Assembly: GCA_903789595.1 (NCBI GenBank)
Contig: CAIFEZ010000011.1
Span: 44,313 to 108,312, forward strand
DNA from: an uncultured eubacterium 1-6
GTDB taxonomy: Bacteria; Bacillota; Clostridia; Lachnospirales; Lachnospiraceae
Length of the DNA: 64,000 nucleotides
Direction: 5' to 3'
Shown: positions 18,995 through 30,820 of the stretch, piece by piece
How positions within the stretch are numbered: position 1 is the first letter of the stretch
How the letters are laid out: every line of letters begins with the position of its first letter
Position numbers and translations under genes: made by a program
The notes under the pieces: generated by a model
What the model was told of the DNA's origin: nothing
The model's input: only the letters and a program-made list of their open reading frames with translations
Databases searched by the model: none

Positions 18995-19636
18995 CTACTT
19001 CTCTTCCAGTGTCTTGAGGTTGTAGGAAAGCCGCATCAGACTCTCTGACAGATGAACATTCTGAACGGCTACATTCTTCGGCACAACGAGATTCAGATCG
19101 GTGTGCGCGAAATTCCAGATGGCGTGTATGCCGTTCTCGATCAGCATCTTGCTCACCTCAATGGCATGTTCCTTCGGAAGAGTCAGCGTAGCGATTTCCA
19201 CATCATTCTCCCGCAGGAAGGCCGGGATTTCGTCCGTCATGCGGATCGGCACTCCCCGGATGACCTTGTCCTTCAATTCGGGATTGTTGTCGAACAGACC
19301 GACAATGCGGAAGCTGTTCTTCTCAAAGTTCGTGTAATTCGCGAGAGCCTGGCCGAGGTGTCCGACACCGATGATGATGACATTATGTATTCGGTCCAGC
19401 CCGAGAATCTTTGCAATTTCCTCCCGGAGATACTGGACATTATAGCCGTAGCCCTGCTGCCCGAAACCGCCGAAATTGTTCAGATCCTGCCGGATCTGAG
19501 ATGCGGTCACCTTCATCTGCTGGCTGAGCTCTCCGGAAGAGATCCGCTCGACGCCGGCCTCCTGAAGCTCACCGAGATATCGGTAATAGCGGGGCAATCT
19601 CTTGATAACCGCTTTCGAAATTTCTTTCTGGCTCAT
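18995..19636 (-). CDS. rex: redox-sensing transcriptional repressor Rex
   Basis: Rex represses fermentation and NADH-consuming genes and is released when NADH/NAD+ rises. The 213-residue product has an N-terminal winged helix (SQKEISKAVIKRLPRYYRYL through TASQIRQDLNNFGGFGQQGYGYNV) and a Rossmann domain with the nucleotide motif IIGVGHLGQALANY. ATG 19636 with AAGGAGG upstream was preferred over the in-frame start at 19693, which falls in the promoter. It is divergent from the ABC-F gene. Its likely targets cannot be listed from this window. Confidence 0.95.
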   Translation of the reverse strand: MSQKEISKAVIKRLPRYYRYLGELQEAGVERISSGELSQQMKVTASQIRQDLNNFGGFGQQGYGYNVQYLREEIAKILGLDRIHNVIIIGVGHLGQALANYTNFEKNSFRIVGLFDNNPELKDKVIRGVPIRMTDEIPAFLRENDVEIATLTLPKEHAIEVSKMLIENGIHAIWNFAHTDLNLVVPKNVAVQNVHLSESLMRLSYNLKTLEEK

Positions 19637-19664
19637 ATAAGAAATCCTCCTTGCAACTATTACT

Positions 19665-19693
19665 ATTATATGTAATTGTCTAATTTTTGTCAA
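19665..19693 (-). promoter_or_regulatory. consensus promoter of rex
   Basis: TTGACA (19688-19693), 17-nt spacer, TATAAT (19665-19670) on the minus strand: a perfect consensus promoter about 30 nt upstream of the rex start. The AT-rich spacer could also overlap an autoregulatory Rex site, but I do not see a clean TTGTGA-type palindrome. Confidence 0.8.
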
Positions 19694-19731
19694 AGTATTT
19701 CTATTTTCCGGCTGTACTTGTTTTTCTGTTT

Positions 19732-19793
19732 GTTACTGTTCACGCACAACTGAAAAGGCAACGATTTCACAGCACCTTTGCCTGAGCATTGCT
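19732..19793 (-). repeat. truncated remnant of the fold-back element (copy 4)
   Basis: Begins GTTACTGTTCACGCA and continues with an AAAGGCAACGATTTCACAGC/ACCTTTGCCTGAGCATT-like block resembling one arm of the element, then stops. It lies between the divergent rex and ABC-F genes and touches the -35 of the ABC-F promoter. A direct repeat GCTGTACTTG occurs on both sides (near 19711 and 19791). The rest of the 302-bp intergene holds the two promoters. Confidence 0.5.
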
Positions 19794-19797
19794 GTAC

Positions 19798-19825
19798 TTG
19801 CTTTGTTCTTTTTTTTCGGTATAAT
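19798..19825 (+). promoter_or_regulatory. putative promoter of the ABC-F gene
   Basis: TTGCTT (19798-19803), 16-nt T-rich spacer, TATAAT (19820-19825), followed by a leader of about 110 nt to the ATG at 19939. Confidence 0.6.
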
Positions 19826-19938
19826 TGGAGAGTAAATTCCAGTAACTTTTCACGGAACCCGGTAAAGCAGCTCTTTTACTGCCATGGACCGCAGGCGGCT
19901 CCGGGATCAGAAATAACAGATGTGTGAGGTGGACAGAC

Positions 19939-21996
<2,058 letters not shown>

Positions 21997-22024
21997 ATCA
22001 AAGAACGCTGAACATTACGCCAAC

Positions 22025-22055
22025 GAGATAAAACGCGTTTCGCAGGTTTTATCTC
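22025..22055 (+). terminator. hairpin after the ABC-F gene
   Basis: GAGATAAAAC / GTTTTATCTC form a 10-bp perfect stem 28 bp after the ABC-F stop, with no T-run. It may be part of the repeat that follows or a weak terminator ahead of the stronger one at 22123. Confidence 0.4.
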
Positions 22056-22063
22056 GCGATCGC

Positions 22064-22113
22064 GACGCTCGCCCACACGAATACTTTGCATTCGGCTGCG
22101 GGTCTCTGTTCGC
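22064..22113. repeat. short dispersed repeat (second family), intact copy
   Basis: About 50 bp running from GACGCTCGCCCACACGAATA to CTGTTCGC. A second copy at 38807-39196 is split by fold-back element copy 3. It has no coding content. Confidence 0.6.
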
Positions 22114-22122
22114 ACTAAAAGA

Positions 22123-22160
22123 AGACAGCCGCCGTACAGATGTATGTACGGCGGCTGTCT
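22123..22160. terminator. bidirectional terminator between ABC-F and icd
   Basis: A 15-bp perfect stem (AGACAGCCGCCGTAC and its complement) with an 8-nt loop serves the converging ABC-F (+) and icd (-) genes. TTTCTG follows on the plus side and TCTTTT on the minus side. Confidence 0.9.
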
Positions 22161-22176
22161 TTCTGTGTCAGAAATC

Positions 22177-23388
22177 TTACAGCATGGTATCCAATGTATC
22201 GCGGATGGCGAGGATGAAGTCCTCGGAATTCAGCGTTTTCACGTTCGGAAGCGTTGTGATTCTCGCGAGATCTCCGGTCATCTTTCCGGACTCGATCGTG
22301 GCGATGGTAGCCTTTTCCAGCTTGTCCGCGAAGTCCTGAAGCTCCGGGAGACGGTCCAGCTCGCCCCGTTTGCGGAGTGCGCCGCTCCATGCAAAAATGG
22401 TTGCTACAGAGTTTGTGGAGGTTTCTTCCCCGCGCAGATGCTTGTAATAATGTCTCTGAACGGTTCCGTGCGCAGCCTCATACTCATAATATCCGTGCGG
22501 AGATACCAGGACGGAGGTCATCATCGCGAGAGAACCGAACGCGGATGAGAGCATGTCGCTCATGACATCTCCGTCGTAATTCTTGCAGGCCCAGATGAAT
22601 CCGCCCTCGGATTTCATGATCCGGGCGACGGCGTCATCGATCAGCGTATAGAAGTAGGTGATACCGGCTGCCTCGAATTTTTCCTTATAGTCGGCGTCAT
22701 AGATCTCCTGGAAGATATCCTTGAATCTGTGATCATAGGTCTTGGAAATGGTGTCCTTTGTGGCAAACCAGAGGTCTTCCTTTCTGGAAAGGGCATAATC
22801 AAAGCAGCTTCTCGCGAAGCTTGTGATCGAATCGTCCAGATTGTGTGTGCCCTGTACGACGCCGGGACCGTCGAACCTGTGCACCAGCTCCGTCTTGGTG
22901 ATCTCACCGTCGTCGGAGGTATAGACCAGCTCGACCTTACCGGCCTTCGGAACCCGGATCTCTACATTGCGGTAGACATCTCCGTACGCGTGACGGGCGA
23001 TGGTGATCGGCTTCTTCCAGCAGCGGACAACCGGCTCAATGCCCTTTACGATGATCGGTGTGCGGAACACGGTGCCGTCCAGCATGGCACGGATGGTTCC
23101 GTTCGGGCTCTTCCACATTTCCTTGAGATTGTATTCCTTCACACGGGCGGCATTCGGCGTGATGGTCGCGCATTTTACGGCGACGCCGTATTTCTTTGTC
23201 GCTTCGGCGGAATCTCTGGTGACCTGATCATTCGTCTCGTCGCGGTGCTTCAGTCCGAGGTCATAGTACTCGGTCTTGAGATCGATGTACGGAGTGAGCA
23301 GATCATCCTTGATCATCTGCCAGAGAATCCGGGTCATCTCATCTCCGTCCATTTCAACGAGAGGCGTTTTCATCTGAATTTTTCCCAT
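22177..23388 (-). CDS. icd: NADP-dependent isocitrate dehydrogenase
   Basis: Oxidative decarboxylation of isocitrate to 2-oxoglutarate. The 403-residue protein is of the homodimeric, eukaryote-like IDH subfamily: [11 protein letters not shown] near the start, [15 protein letters not shown] for substrate binding, the YENYDGDV-type metal site seen here as [22 protein letters not shown], and HGTVQRHY for the nucleotide. In anaerobes it chiefly supplies 2-oxoglutarate for glutamate and NADPH. It lies 56 bp downstream of dapL. Confidence 0.94.
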   Translation of the reverse strand: MGKIQMKTPLVEMDGDEMTRILWQMIKDDLLTPYIDLKTEYYDLGLKHRDETNDQVTRDSAEATKKYGVAVKCATITPNAARVKEYNLKEMWKSPNGTIRAMLDGTVFRTPIIVKGIEPVVRCWKKPITIARHAYGDVYRNVEIRVPKAGKVELVYTSDDGEITKTELVHRFDGPGVVQGTHNLDDSITSFARSCFDYALSRKEDLWFATKDTISKTYDHRFKDIFQEIYDADYKEKFEAAGITYFYTLIDDAVARIMKSEGGFIWACKNYDGDVMSDMLSSAFGSLAMMTSVLVSPHGYYEYEAAHGTVQRHYYKHLRGEETSTNSVATIFAWSGALRKRGELDRLPELQDFADKLEKATIATIESGKMTGDLARITTLPNVKTLNSEDFILAIRDTLDTML

Positions 23389-23444
23389 TATTTTGTACCT
23401 GCCTTCTATTTCGGATTCTTGTGCGATATTCTGCGGGATGCTTC

Positions 23445-24659
23445 TTACATAGCCTTGATGCGCTCGATGGCCTCCACGGTCTTCTCATAGGTGCCGAAAG
23501 CGGTCAGCCGGAAGAAATGCTCGCCGCTCGGTCCGAATCCGGAACCGGGAGTCCCTACGACATGAACATCCTCGAGAAGGTGATCGAAGAACTCCCAGGA
23601 AGTCATGCTGTCCGGCGTCTTCAGCCAGATATACGGCGCGTTCACGCCGCCGTATACGGTGTATCCGGCGGCCTTCAGTCCGTCGTAGATGACGCGCGCG
23701 TTCTTTTGATAATAGCTTACCTGTTCGCGGATCTCCTTCTGCCCTTCCGGTGTGAAGACAATGGCGCCGGCTTTCTGGATGATGTAGGGTGCACCGTTGT
23801 ACTTGGTGCCGTGGCGTCTTGCCCAGAGGCCGTGGAGAGAGACGCCGTCCGCGTCGCGCAGATCCTTCGGCACTACGGTGAAGCCGAGACGCACGCCGGT
23901 GAAGCCGGCGTTCTTGGAAAAGCTGCGGATTTCGATGGCGCAGGTTCTCGCCCCCTCGCACTCGTAGATCGAATGCGGAACATCCTTCTCCGTGATATAT
24001 GCCTCGTATGCGGCATCATAGAGGATGACGGCTCCGATCCGGTTCGCGTAATCCACCCACTCCTGAAGCTGATTCTTGCTGATGGTCATTCCGGTCGGGT
24101 TGTTCGGGTAGCAGAGGTAGATGATATCCGGATTTTCCTTTGGAAATTCCGGGGTAAAATTGTTGGCTTCTGTGCAGGGCATATAGATAAAATTGGAATA
24201 TCTCTGTTCGGATGGAATCCACTCGCCGGAGCGGCCTGCCATAACATTCGAGTCCACATATACCGGGTATACCGGGTCGCAGACCGCGACCCTTGCGTCC
24301 TCGCTGAAAATCTCCTGAATATTGCCGGAATCGCTCTTGGCGCCGTCCGACACGAAGATTTCATCGGCATTGATTTCACAGCCTCTTCCCTTGTATTCGT
24401 CTGCGATCGCATTCCGCAGGAACTCATATCCGAGATCCGGAGCGTAACCGTGGAAGGTCTCCTTTTTGCCCATCTCGTCTACCGCCTTGTGGAGCTCGTC
24501 GATGATGACCGGAGCGAGCGGCTGAGTCACATCGCCGATACCGAGACGGATGATATTCGCATCCGGGTTGGCCTCGGTATAGGCAGCGACCTTCTTCGCG
24601 ATGGTGGAAAAAAGATAGCTTCCCTGAAGTCGGAGGTAATTCTGATTTGCTTTAAACAT
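23445..24659 (-). CDS. dapL: LL-diaminopimelate aminotransferase
   Basis: Converts tetrahydrodipicolinate directly to LL-diaminopimelate using glutamate, bypassing the acylated lysine pathways. A 404-residue fold-type I PLP enzyme with the DapL landmarks: N-terminal [42 protein letters not shown], and the Schiff-base lysine in [18 protein letters not shown]. It starts 3 bp after pyrG ends. The presence of dapL supports placement in the Clostridia but is not specific. Confidence 0.95.
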   Translation of the reverse strand: MFKANQNYLRLQGSYLFSTIAKKVAAYTEANPDANIIRLGIGDVTQPLAPVIIDELHKAVDEMGKKETFHGYAPDLGYEFLRNAIADEYKGRGCEINADEIFVSDGAKSDSGNIQEIFSEDARVAVCDPVYPVYVDSNVMAGRSGEWIPSEQRYSNFIYMPCTEANNFTPEFPKENPDIIYLCYPNNPTGMTISKNQLQEWVDYANRIGAVILYDAAYEAYITEKDVPHSIYECEGARTCAIEIRSFSKNAGFTGVRLGFTVVPKDLRDADGVSLHGLWARRHGTKYNGAPYIIQKAGAIVFTPEGQKEIREQVSYYQKNARVIYDGLKAAGYTVYGGVNAPYIWLKTPDSMTSWEFFDHLLEDVHVVGTPGSGFGPSGEHFFRLTAFGTYEKTVEAIERIKAM

Positions 24660-24662
24660 CGG

Positions 24663-26279
24663 TTATTTCTCCTCTCTGTACTTTAATGCGGCGGCTACAA
24701 ATCCGCGGAACAGCGGATGCGGGCGGTTCGGACGGCTCTTGAACTCCGGATGCGCCTGGGTTCCGACATAGAACGGGTGATCCTCTTTTCTGAGCTCAAT
24801 CATTTCCACGATATGGCCGTCCGGCGAAACACCGGAGAGAACCATGCCGGCGTCCGTGAGCGGCTTCCGGTAGTCGTTGTTGACCTCATATCTGTGTCTG
24901 TGGCGCTCATGAATCAGGCTGGATCCGTACAGCTCTCTTGCGATGGTGCCGTCCTTCAGCTCACATGGGTAGGACCCCAGTCTCAGGGTGCCGCCGAGAT
25001 CGGTGACATCGTTCTGATCGGGCATCAGTGCGATCACCGGGTGCATGGTATCCGGATCAAGCTCAATGCTGTGCGCGTCGTGATAGCCGCATTTATTCCT
25101 CGCGTATTCGATGATGGCTACCTGCATGCCGAGGCAGAGACCGAGGTAAGGAATCTTGTGCGTGCGCGCGTACTCCGCCGCGGCGATCATGCCGTCAACG
25201 CCCCGGCCTCCGAAGCCGCCGGGAACGATGATGCCGTCCACATCGCCGAGAATCTCAGCCACGTTGTCACGGTTCAGCTTCTCGGAGTCGATCCACGTCA
25301 GATCCACCTCCGCGCTGTTCTTGATGCCGCCGTGCTTCAGCGCCTCTACCACGCTCAGATAGGCATCGTGCAGCGCGATGTATTTTCCGACGAGCGCGAT
25401 CGTGACATGATGCTTCAGGTTGCGAAGCGCCTCAACCATTTCGGTCCAGTCGGTGAGATCCGGCTGGGGATCCGCGAGATGCAGACATTCCAGAACGACG
25501 TCGGCCAGATTTTCCTTCTCCATGGCGAGCGGCGCCTCATAGAGATACTCGACGTCCAGATTCTGAAGAACATGGCTGCTCGGAACGTTGCAGAACAGGG
25601 CAATCTTGTCCTTGAGTCCCTGGCTGAGCGGATACTCGGAACGGCAGACCAGAATATCCGGCATGATTCCGATGCTCTGCAGTGCCTTTACAGAGGTCTG
25701 CGTCGGTTTGGTCTTCAGTTCTCCGGAAGCCTTCAGATAAGGAATCAGAGTAACGTGGATCATGATGGCATTCTCATGACCGATATCATGCTGGAACTGA
25801 CGAATCGCCTCAAGGAAGGGCTGGCTCTCGATATCGCCGACCGTGCCTCCGACCTCGATGATGGCGATCTTCTCTTCGTCCTCGGTTTTCGCGCGGTAGA
25901 AACGGCTCTTGATCTCATTCGTGATATGCGGGATTACCTGAACCGTACCGCCGCCGTAGTCGCCGTGCCGCTCCTTCTGCAGAACGGTGGAATACACCTT
26001 TCCGGTGGTCACGTTGGAATTGTGGTCGAGGTTCTCGTCGATGAAACGCTCATAGTGGCCGAGGTCCAGATCGGTTTCCGTGCCGTCGTCGGTGACGAAA
26101 ACCTCGCCGTGCTGAATCGGGTTCATGGTTCCCGGATCGACATTGATGTAGGGATCAAATTTCTGCATGGTGACACTGTAGCCTCTGGCTTTCAGAAGTC
26201 TCCCCAGTGATGCAGCCGTAATTCCCTTTCCAAGGCCGGATACAACACCGCCGGTTACAAATACATATTTAACAGACAT
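24663..26279 (-). CDS. pyrG: CTP synthase
   Basis: Makes CTP from UTP, ATP and glutamine. The 538-residue protein has the N-terminal synthase domain ([47 protein letters not shown]) and a C-terminal class I glutamine amidotransferase domain with [12 protein letters not shown], nucleophile Cys in LGLCLGMQ, and His/Glu in THPEF-like AHPEF. Length is normal. The 361-bp gap upstream (26280-26640) has no gene but strong hairpins. I see no PyrG attenuation leader I could defend. Confidence 0.96.
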   Translation of the reverse strand: MSVKYVFVTGGVVSGLGKGITAASLGRLLKARGYSVTMQKFDPYINVDPGTMNPIQHGEVFVTDDGTETDLDLGHYERFIDENLDHNSNVTTGKVYSTVLQKERHGDYGGGTVQVIPHITNEIKSRFYRAKTEDEEKIAIIEVGGTVGDIESQPFLEAIRQFQHDIGHENAIMIHVTLIPYLKASGELKTKPTQTSVKALQSIGIMPDILVCRSEYPLSQGLKDKIALFCNVPSSHVLQNLDVEYLYEAPLAMEKENLADVVLECLHLADPQPDLTDWTEMVEALRNLKHHVTIALVGKYIALHDAYLSVVEALKHGGIKNSAEVDLTWIDSEKLNRDNVAEILGDVDGIIVPGGFGGRGVDGMIAAAEYARTHKIPYLGLCLGMQVAIIEYARNKCGYHDAHSIELDPDTMHPVIALMPDQNDVTDLGGTLRLGSYPCELKDGTIARELYGSSLIHERHRHRYEVNNDYRKPLTDAGMVLSGVSPDGHIVEMIELRKEDHPFYVGTQAHPEFKSRPNRPHPLFRGFVAAALKYREEK

Positions 26280-26433
26280 TCACTCCTCCTCCTGCCGGGC
26301 ATCGGCGCCGCAGCTTATATATATGGTTGCGCCTCTGAGGCGAGGCTGGTACAGTTCGCAGCACAGAAGGTACTGCACAGGTGTTTATAGATCAAATGTA
26401 TCATATGATGTGGGTGTCATAAGTATGATAACC

Positions 26434-26465
26434 GGATCGCTTCGTGCTTCGCACTCCCGCGATCC
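26434..26465. repeat. 32-nt hairpin module (copy in the purF-pyrG gap)
   Basis: A stem-loop with outer arms GGATCGC/GCGATCC and an inner GTGC-TTC-GCAC hairpin. It is nearly identical to modules at 48049-48080 and 48233-48264, differing mainly by a compensated C-G to T-A change in the outer stem. Confidence 0.65.
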
Positions 26466-26521
26466 TCCCTCAGCTCAGGCTATCGTGTGGCTTCGCCCCA
26501 CTTCGCCCTCGCTGATGGGCG

Positions 26522-26582
26522 TGTCAATAAGTCATGCACCCACTTTTGCACAAGTGCAACGTGGCTGATGACTTTTGACACT
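26522..26582. repeat. long imperfect hairpin downstream of purF
   Basis: GTGTCAATAAGTCAT and ATGACTTTTGACAC pair across about 30 nt that contain an inner hairpin (CCCACTTTTGCAC / GTGCAACGTGG). It lies 59 bp past the purF stop and may end purF transcription, although no T-run follows. Confidence 0.5.
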
Positions 26583-26640
26583 GTTATCATCATATCACGC
26601 GCAATGCATGCGTATTTGTCAGAACATGCAGGACCGGCAT

Positions 26641-28077
26641 TCAGTCTCCTTCGAAGGCATCGCGGATCTCATGATCCGGAACCTCCATGGGATAGCTGCT
26701 GTCGAAGCAGGCCTTGCAGATGGGCAGATCTCCCACCATATCCTGCAGATCACTGATCTGCATATAGCCGAGGGAGTCGGCACCGATGCGGCGGCGGATC
26801 TCCTCCGTGGAATTCTGCGATGCGATCAGCTGCTTGTTTGACGGTACGTCAACGCCGAAGTAACAGGGGTGAAGAAACGGCGGCGAGCTGATCCGCACAT
26901 GAACCTCGGTTGCTCCGCATTTCTTCATCGTGTGTATCAGGTTGGTGATCGTGGTGCCGCGGACGATGGAATCATCCACGAGAACGACTCTCTTTCCCTT
27001 GACGACGGACTTGATGACGCTCAGCTTGATCTTGACGCTGGACTCCCGCTCGTCCTGACTGGGCTTGATAAAGGTCCGGCCGACGTAGCTGTTCTTGTGG
27101 AAGGCGATGCCGAACGGAATGCCGGATTCCATGGCGTAGCCCTGTGCGGCGGCAAGTCCGGAATCGGGAACGCCGACGACGATATCCGCGTCCACGGGAT
27201 AAGTCTTCGCGAGGGATGCGCCTCCGCGGATTCTCGCGTCATAGACGGCGATACCGTCAATCTTGGAATCCAGTCTGGCAAAATAGATATACTCGAAGAT
27301 GCAGCGGGCCTGCTTCTCTCTCGGAATGACACAGTCCATGAATTCCGAGTGAATCTCGCCGTTCTTGTCGATGGTGACGATTTCTCCCGGTTTCACGTCA
27401 CGGATGAATTCCGCGTCGATGGAATGAAGCGCGCAGCTCTCGGATGCAAGAATATAGGCGTTGTCTCTCTTACCGATACAGAGCGGACGAATCCCCCAGG
27501 GATCCCGGACTCCGATCAGCTTCCTGGGACTCATCATAACTAGAGCGTAGGCGCCCCGGAGCTTTGTGACGGCATTCTTCACAGCCACCTCGATACTCGG
27601 TGTCTTCACGCGTTCCCGGGCGATGCAGTAGGCAATGACCTCGGAATCAATCGTCGTATGAAAAATCGCGCCGGTATTTTCCATCTGTTCCCGAAGCTCA
27701 TAGGCATTTACAAGGTTTCCGTTATGAGCCAGAGCAAGAGAGCCTTTAATGTAATTCAGAACGAGCGGCTGCGCATTGTTCACATTGAGAGCGCCGGAAG
27801 TAGAATAACGGACATGGCCTACGCCGATATTGCCCTTCAGTTTCTGAAGCTCATCTCCTTTAAACACTTCGTTCAGAAGACCAAGTCCCCGATAGGAATT
27901 TACGCGTCCCTTCGGGCCGCTGGTATTGGAAACCGCGATGCCGCAGGATTCCTGTCCGCGGTGCTGCAGAGCTTCCAGACCGAAATAAATGGTCCTGCTG
28001 ACATCTCCGCCGTCCGGATCGTAGATTCCGAATACACCGCACTCCTCTTTTAAGCCTGATTCATAATTTGTCATCAA
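26641..28077 (-). CDS. purF: amidophosphoribosyltransferase PurF
   Basis: First step of purine synthesis: PRPP plus glutamine to phosphoribosylamine. The 478-residue protein has an Ntn-hydrolase glutaminase domain with the catalytic Cys in EECGVFGIYD (about C13, implying a short cleaved propeptide) and GLEALQHRGQES. The C-terminal PRTase domain has the PRPP loop RVVLVDDSIVRGTT and DIVVGVPDSGLAAAQGYA. It lacks other pur genes alongside, so it stands apart from any pur operon. Confidence 0.95.
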   Translation of the reverse strand: MMTNYESGLKEECGVFGIYDPDGGDVSRTIYFGLEALQHRGQESCGIAVSNTSGPKGRVNSYRGLGLLNEVFKGDELQKLKGNIGVGHVRYSTSGALNVNNAQPLVLNYIKGSLALAHNGNLVNAYELREQMENTGAIFHTTIDSEVIAYCIARERVKTPSIEVAVKNAVTKLRGAYALVMMSPRKLIGVRDPWGIRPLCIGKRDNAYILASESCALHSIDAEFIRDVKPGEIVTIDKNGEIHSEFMDCVIPREKQARCIFEYIYFARLDSKIDGIAVYDARIRGGASLAKTYPVDADIVVGVPDSGLAAAQGYAMESGIPFGIAFHKNSYVGRTFIKPSQDERESSVKIKLSVIKSVVKGKRVVLVDDSIVRGTTITNLIHTMKKCGATEVHVRISSPPFLHPCYFGVDVPSNKQLIASQNSTEEIRRRIGADSLGYMQISDLQDMVGDLPICKACFDSSYPMEVPDHEIRDAFEGD

Positions 28078-28121
28078 CGTCCTCCAGTTTTTCCTGTATG
28101 CGTTTTCGAAGAGCCTTTACA

Positions 28122-28165
28122 ATTATACTACATTGCTGCCGCACATGTTCGCTAAAATGCGAACA
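28122..28165 (-). promoter_or_regulatory. purF promoter with palindromic operator-like site
   Basis: A TATAAT -10 (28122-28127) on the minus strand has no good -35. The inverted repeat TGTTCGC-N6-GCGAACA (28146-28165) covers where the -35 should be. A regulator site is plausible; the sequence includes CGAAC, as in purine-box motifs, but is not the Bacillus PurBox pair. The leader nearby contains CGTTTTCGAAGAGCC, a 15-mer also found at the 184-bp array (48009 on). Confidence 0.5.
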
Positions 28166-28198
28166 GAGTTAAATGGAAAGAAAAGCATAATTTACAAA

Positions 28199-28252
28199 CG
28201 AAAAACTCACCCTCCGGCAGAGCATCCGTTTGCCCTGCAGACAGTGAGTCAA
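28199..28252 (-). terminator. terminator after cinA
   Basis: On the minus strand ACTCAC...GTGAGT closes an inner stem (GCAGGGCA / TGCTCTGC) and is followed by TTTTT. It starts a few bases past the cinA stop. Confidence 0.7.
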
Positions 28253-28255
28253 AAG

Positions 28256-28819
28256 TTATGGAGCGACCCCCAGACAGGAGAGCGCGAGATTCAATGCCTC
28301 ACGCACAGCCTGTCTGCGTACCTCGTTTCTGGATCCTGTGAAATTAAACTTTTTCACCTCGCATCTGCCGTGATAAAAGCAGCCGAGGTAGACCAGACCT
28401 GCCGGAAATTCTTCCGTTCCGTCCGGCCCGGCGACTCCCGTGGCGGAAAGACAGAGATCCGCGTGAGCCGCCTTCGCCCCGCCCTTTGCCATCTGGCGGC
28501 ATACCTGCGGAGACACTGCCGTATATTTCCGCAAAGTCTTCTTCTTCACGCCGGCGAGCTTATGCTTCGCTTCGTCACAGTAGGTGACATACGCCTCCCT
28601 CAGCACATCGGAGGCGCCCGGCACATCAATGATGCCGGAAGCGATGCCTCCGCCGGTACAGGACTCCACCGTCGTGATCAGCAGCCTGCGCTCCCGAAGC
28701 GCCTTGACCAGGCGTCCGGCGGCAGAAGAAAATTCGGCATTATCAATATCAATACTTTTGATACCGGAAGTGTCAATATCGATATTATTCCTGTTATCGG
28801 TATTATTAGAAAGATTCAT
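28256..28819 (-). CDS. CinA C-terminal-type nicotinamide-nucleotide amidohydrolase
   Basis: Deamidates NMN to NaMN in pyridine nucleotide recycling. Only the CinA C-terminal (PncC) domain is present, about residues 30-187, with ITTVESCTGGGIASGIIDVPGAS, AYVTYCDEAKH and SATGVAGPDG. A low-complexity Asn/Asp/Ile leader (NLSNNTDNRNNIDIDTS) precedes it. The N-terminal MoeA-like domain of full CinA is absent, as in E. coli PncC. It lies 90 bp downstream of pgsA. Confidence 0.85.
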   Translation of the reverse strand: MNLSNNTDNRNNIDIDTSGIKSIDIDNAEFSSAAGRLVKALRERRLLITTVESCTGGGIASGIIDVPGASDVLREAYVTYCDEAKHKLAGVKKKTLRKYTAVSPQVCRQMAKGGAKAAHADLCLSATGVAGPDGTEEFPAGLVYLGCFYHGRCEVKKFNFTGSRNEVRRQAVREALNLALSCLGVAP

Positions 28820-28909
28820 ACGTTCTCTGTGATCTCCTCCGCAATCCGCAGATGGTACAGTCAGCGGTGCAGTCTGTCGTTTGAATGACTGCCGCCTGAT
28901 CTGAAGCGC

Positions 28910-29440
28910 TTATTTCTGATTGCCGAGAACCGCTCTGTTCTTGATCAGATAATCCAGAAGAGAGATTACGGTAAGTACAGTCGCGATGACGATCAGAACG
29001 ATTTCGAACGGTCTCCAGCCCGGAACATTCAGCAGAATCACGATGATCATGACCATCTGGGAGATCGTCTTCGCCTTGCCCCAGTAGCTCGCGGCGATGA
29101 CAATGCCGTTGTCAGCGGCGATCAGACGGAAGCCGCTGATGATGAATTCCCTTGCGATAATGATAACCACGACGAAGGCCGGAATTTCTCCGGTTCCGAC
29201 GAACAGAATCAGCGCCGAGCAGACCAGAAGCTTGTCCGCCAGAGGGTCCATGAACTTTCCGAAATCCGTGATCAGGTTATATTTTCTGGCGATGTAGCCG
29301 TCGGCGGTATCTGTCAGGCTGGCCGCGATGAAGATGATCAGAGCGACATACCTGGCCCAGTTCTGGGGGAGATACATAAAGATCACAAAGAAAGGAATCA
29401 TGACCATCCGAAGACAGGTCAGCTTGTTGGGTAAATTCAT
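28910..29440 (-). CDS. pgsA: CDP-diacylglycerol--glycerol-3-phosphate 3-phosphatidyltransferase
   Basis: Commits CDP-diacylglycerol to phosphatidylglycerol. The 176-residue membrane protein has the CDP-alcohol phosphotransferase motif D-x2-DG-x2-AR-x8-G-x3-D-x3-D in TADGYIARKYNLITDFGKF then MDPLADKLL, with hydrophobic segments around it. It begins 14 bp after rimO ends, a frequent rimO-pgsA order in Clostridia. Confidence 0.94.
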   Translation of the reverse strand: MNLPNKLTCLRMVMIPFFVIFMYLPQNWARYVALIIFIAASLTDTADGYIARKYNLITDFGKFMDPLADKLLVCSALILFVGTGEIPAFVVVIIIAREFIISGFRLIAADNGIVIAASYWGKAKTISQMVMIIVILLNVPGWRPFEIVLIVIATVLTVISLLDYLIKNRAVLGNQK

Positions 29441-29454
29441 ATCGTTCTCCTCTC

Positions 29455-30816
29455 CTATCCCTCTGATTTGTTCAGAAGATCCATGGTATCCTCGTCGATG
29501 AGCTCGCCGATCAGATCATATTCCAGCGCGCCCGTCACGGTCGCCTTCACAAAATCCCCGGTATTGAGTGTCTCCGGAGTCTGAATAAAAATCATTCCGT
29601 CGATATTCGGCGTATCCGCATAGGTGCGGCCGACATAGGCATTTTCATCACTCATGAAACCTTCGATGAAGACATCCAGCGTGCGGCCGACCAGCTTCTC
29701 GTTCCGCTGCTTCGATACCTCCTGCTGAAGGGTCAGAAGCCGGTCCTGTCTGTCCTTCCTGGTTTCCTCGTCAATCTGTCCGTCAAAGGAAGCGGCAGGC
29801 GTTCCCTCTTCCTGAGAATAGGTAAAGACACCGAGACGGTCAAACTTCATCTCACGGATAAAATCGCAGACCTCCTGATGCTGTTCCTCCGTCTCACCGG
29901 GAAATCCGGTGATCAGAGTCGTCCGAAGCGCAATGTCGGGAATCTCCCGGCGAAGATTCTGAATGATGCGGACCAGATCGTCGTGACTGGTTCTGCGCCC
30001 CATTCGCTTCAGAATTTCATCGTTGGAGTGCTGAATCGGAAGATCCAGATAATGGCACACCTTCGGAAGCGTCTTCATCGACTGGATCATTTCCGGGTAA
30101 ATCTCCTCCGGATAGCAGTACAGAATACGGATCCATCGTATGCCTTCGATCTCCGACAGCTTCTCCAGCAAAATATGGAGAGATTTCTTTCCGTACAGGT
30201 CGATGCCGTAACGGGTCGTCTCCTGCGCCACCAGGATCAGTTCCTTCACACCGTCATCGGCGAGCTGACGCGCCTCACGCAGCAGATCCTCCATGGGAAC
30301 GCTCCGATAGGGACCGCGCATTCCCGGAATCGCGCAGTAGGTGCAGTGCTTGTCACAGCCCTCGGCGATTTTCAGATACTCGAAGAAACCTCCGGTCGTC
30401 ATGATCCGTTTCTCCGCGTCATCCGGGATGCCGGTCAGGGGCTCCAGAATCGACGGACGGATTCCGTGTCCCACCTGAAGAATCGCGTCCTCGATCTTAT
30501 TGTAGCTGTTTGTTCCGATGATCGCGTCGACCTCCGGAATCTCGTCCAGAACCTCCTGACGGTAGCGCTCTGCCATACAGCCGGTGACGATCAGCGCGGT
30601 GCACCGCCCCTCGGTCTTGTATCTGGCCATGTCCAGGATTGTCTGAATACTCTCTTCCTTCGCGGAATCGATGAAACAGCAGGTATTGATAATGATGATA
30701 TCCGCCTGCGTCTCATCATCCGTCATCTCGTAGCCGTGTCCGGCGAGCTTTCCGAGCATGCGTTCGGAGTCAACCAGATTTTTGTCACAACCGAGAGAGA
30801 TAAATAAAATCTTCAT
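29455..30816 (-). CDS. rimO: ribosomal protein uS12 methylthiotransferase RimO
   Basis: Adds a methylthio group to an aspartate of ribosomal protein S12. The 453-residue protein begins MKILFISLGCDKNLVDSE, and has NTCCFIDSAKEESI and VTGCMAERY for the auxiliary cluster, the radical SAM triad in KIAEGCDKHCTYCAIP, and a C-terminal TRAM domain. SLGCDKN and CCFIDSAKEE mark RimO rather than MiaB. ATG 30816, 4 bp after the rpoZ stop, replaces the longer frame start at 30963, which lies inside rpoZ. Confidence 0.95.
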   Translation of the reverse strand: MKILFISLGCDKNLVDSERMLGKLAGHGYEMTDDETQADIIIINTCCFIDSAKEESIQTILDMARYKTEGRCTALIVTGCMAERYRQEVLDEIPEVDAIIGTNSYNKIEDAILQVGHGIRPSILEPLTGIPDDAEKRIMTTGGFFEYLKIAEGCDKHCTYCAIPGMRGPYRSVPMEDLLREARQLADDGVKELILVAQETTRYGIDLYGKKSLHILLEKLSEIEGIRWIRILYCYPEEIYPEMIQSMKTLPKVCHYLDLPIQHSNDEILKRMGRRTSHDDLVRIIQNLRREIPDIALRTTLITGFPGETEEQHQEVCDFIREMKFDRLGVFTYSQEEGTPAASFDGQIDEETRKDRQDRLLTLQQEVSKQRNEKLVGRTLDVFIEGFMSDENAYVGRTYADTPNIDGMIFIQTPETLNTGDFVKATVTGALEYDLIGELIDEDTMDLLNKSEG

Positions 30817-30820
30817 TGTA

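Noticed and set aside
28078..28200. Purine riboswitch upstream of purF
   Set aside because: The leader is short and I could not find the conserved junction and loop sequences; only a palindrome over the promoter is supported.
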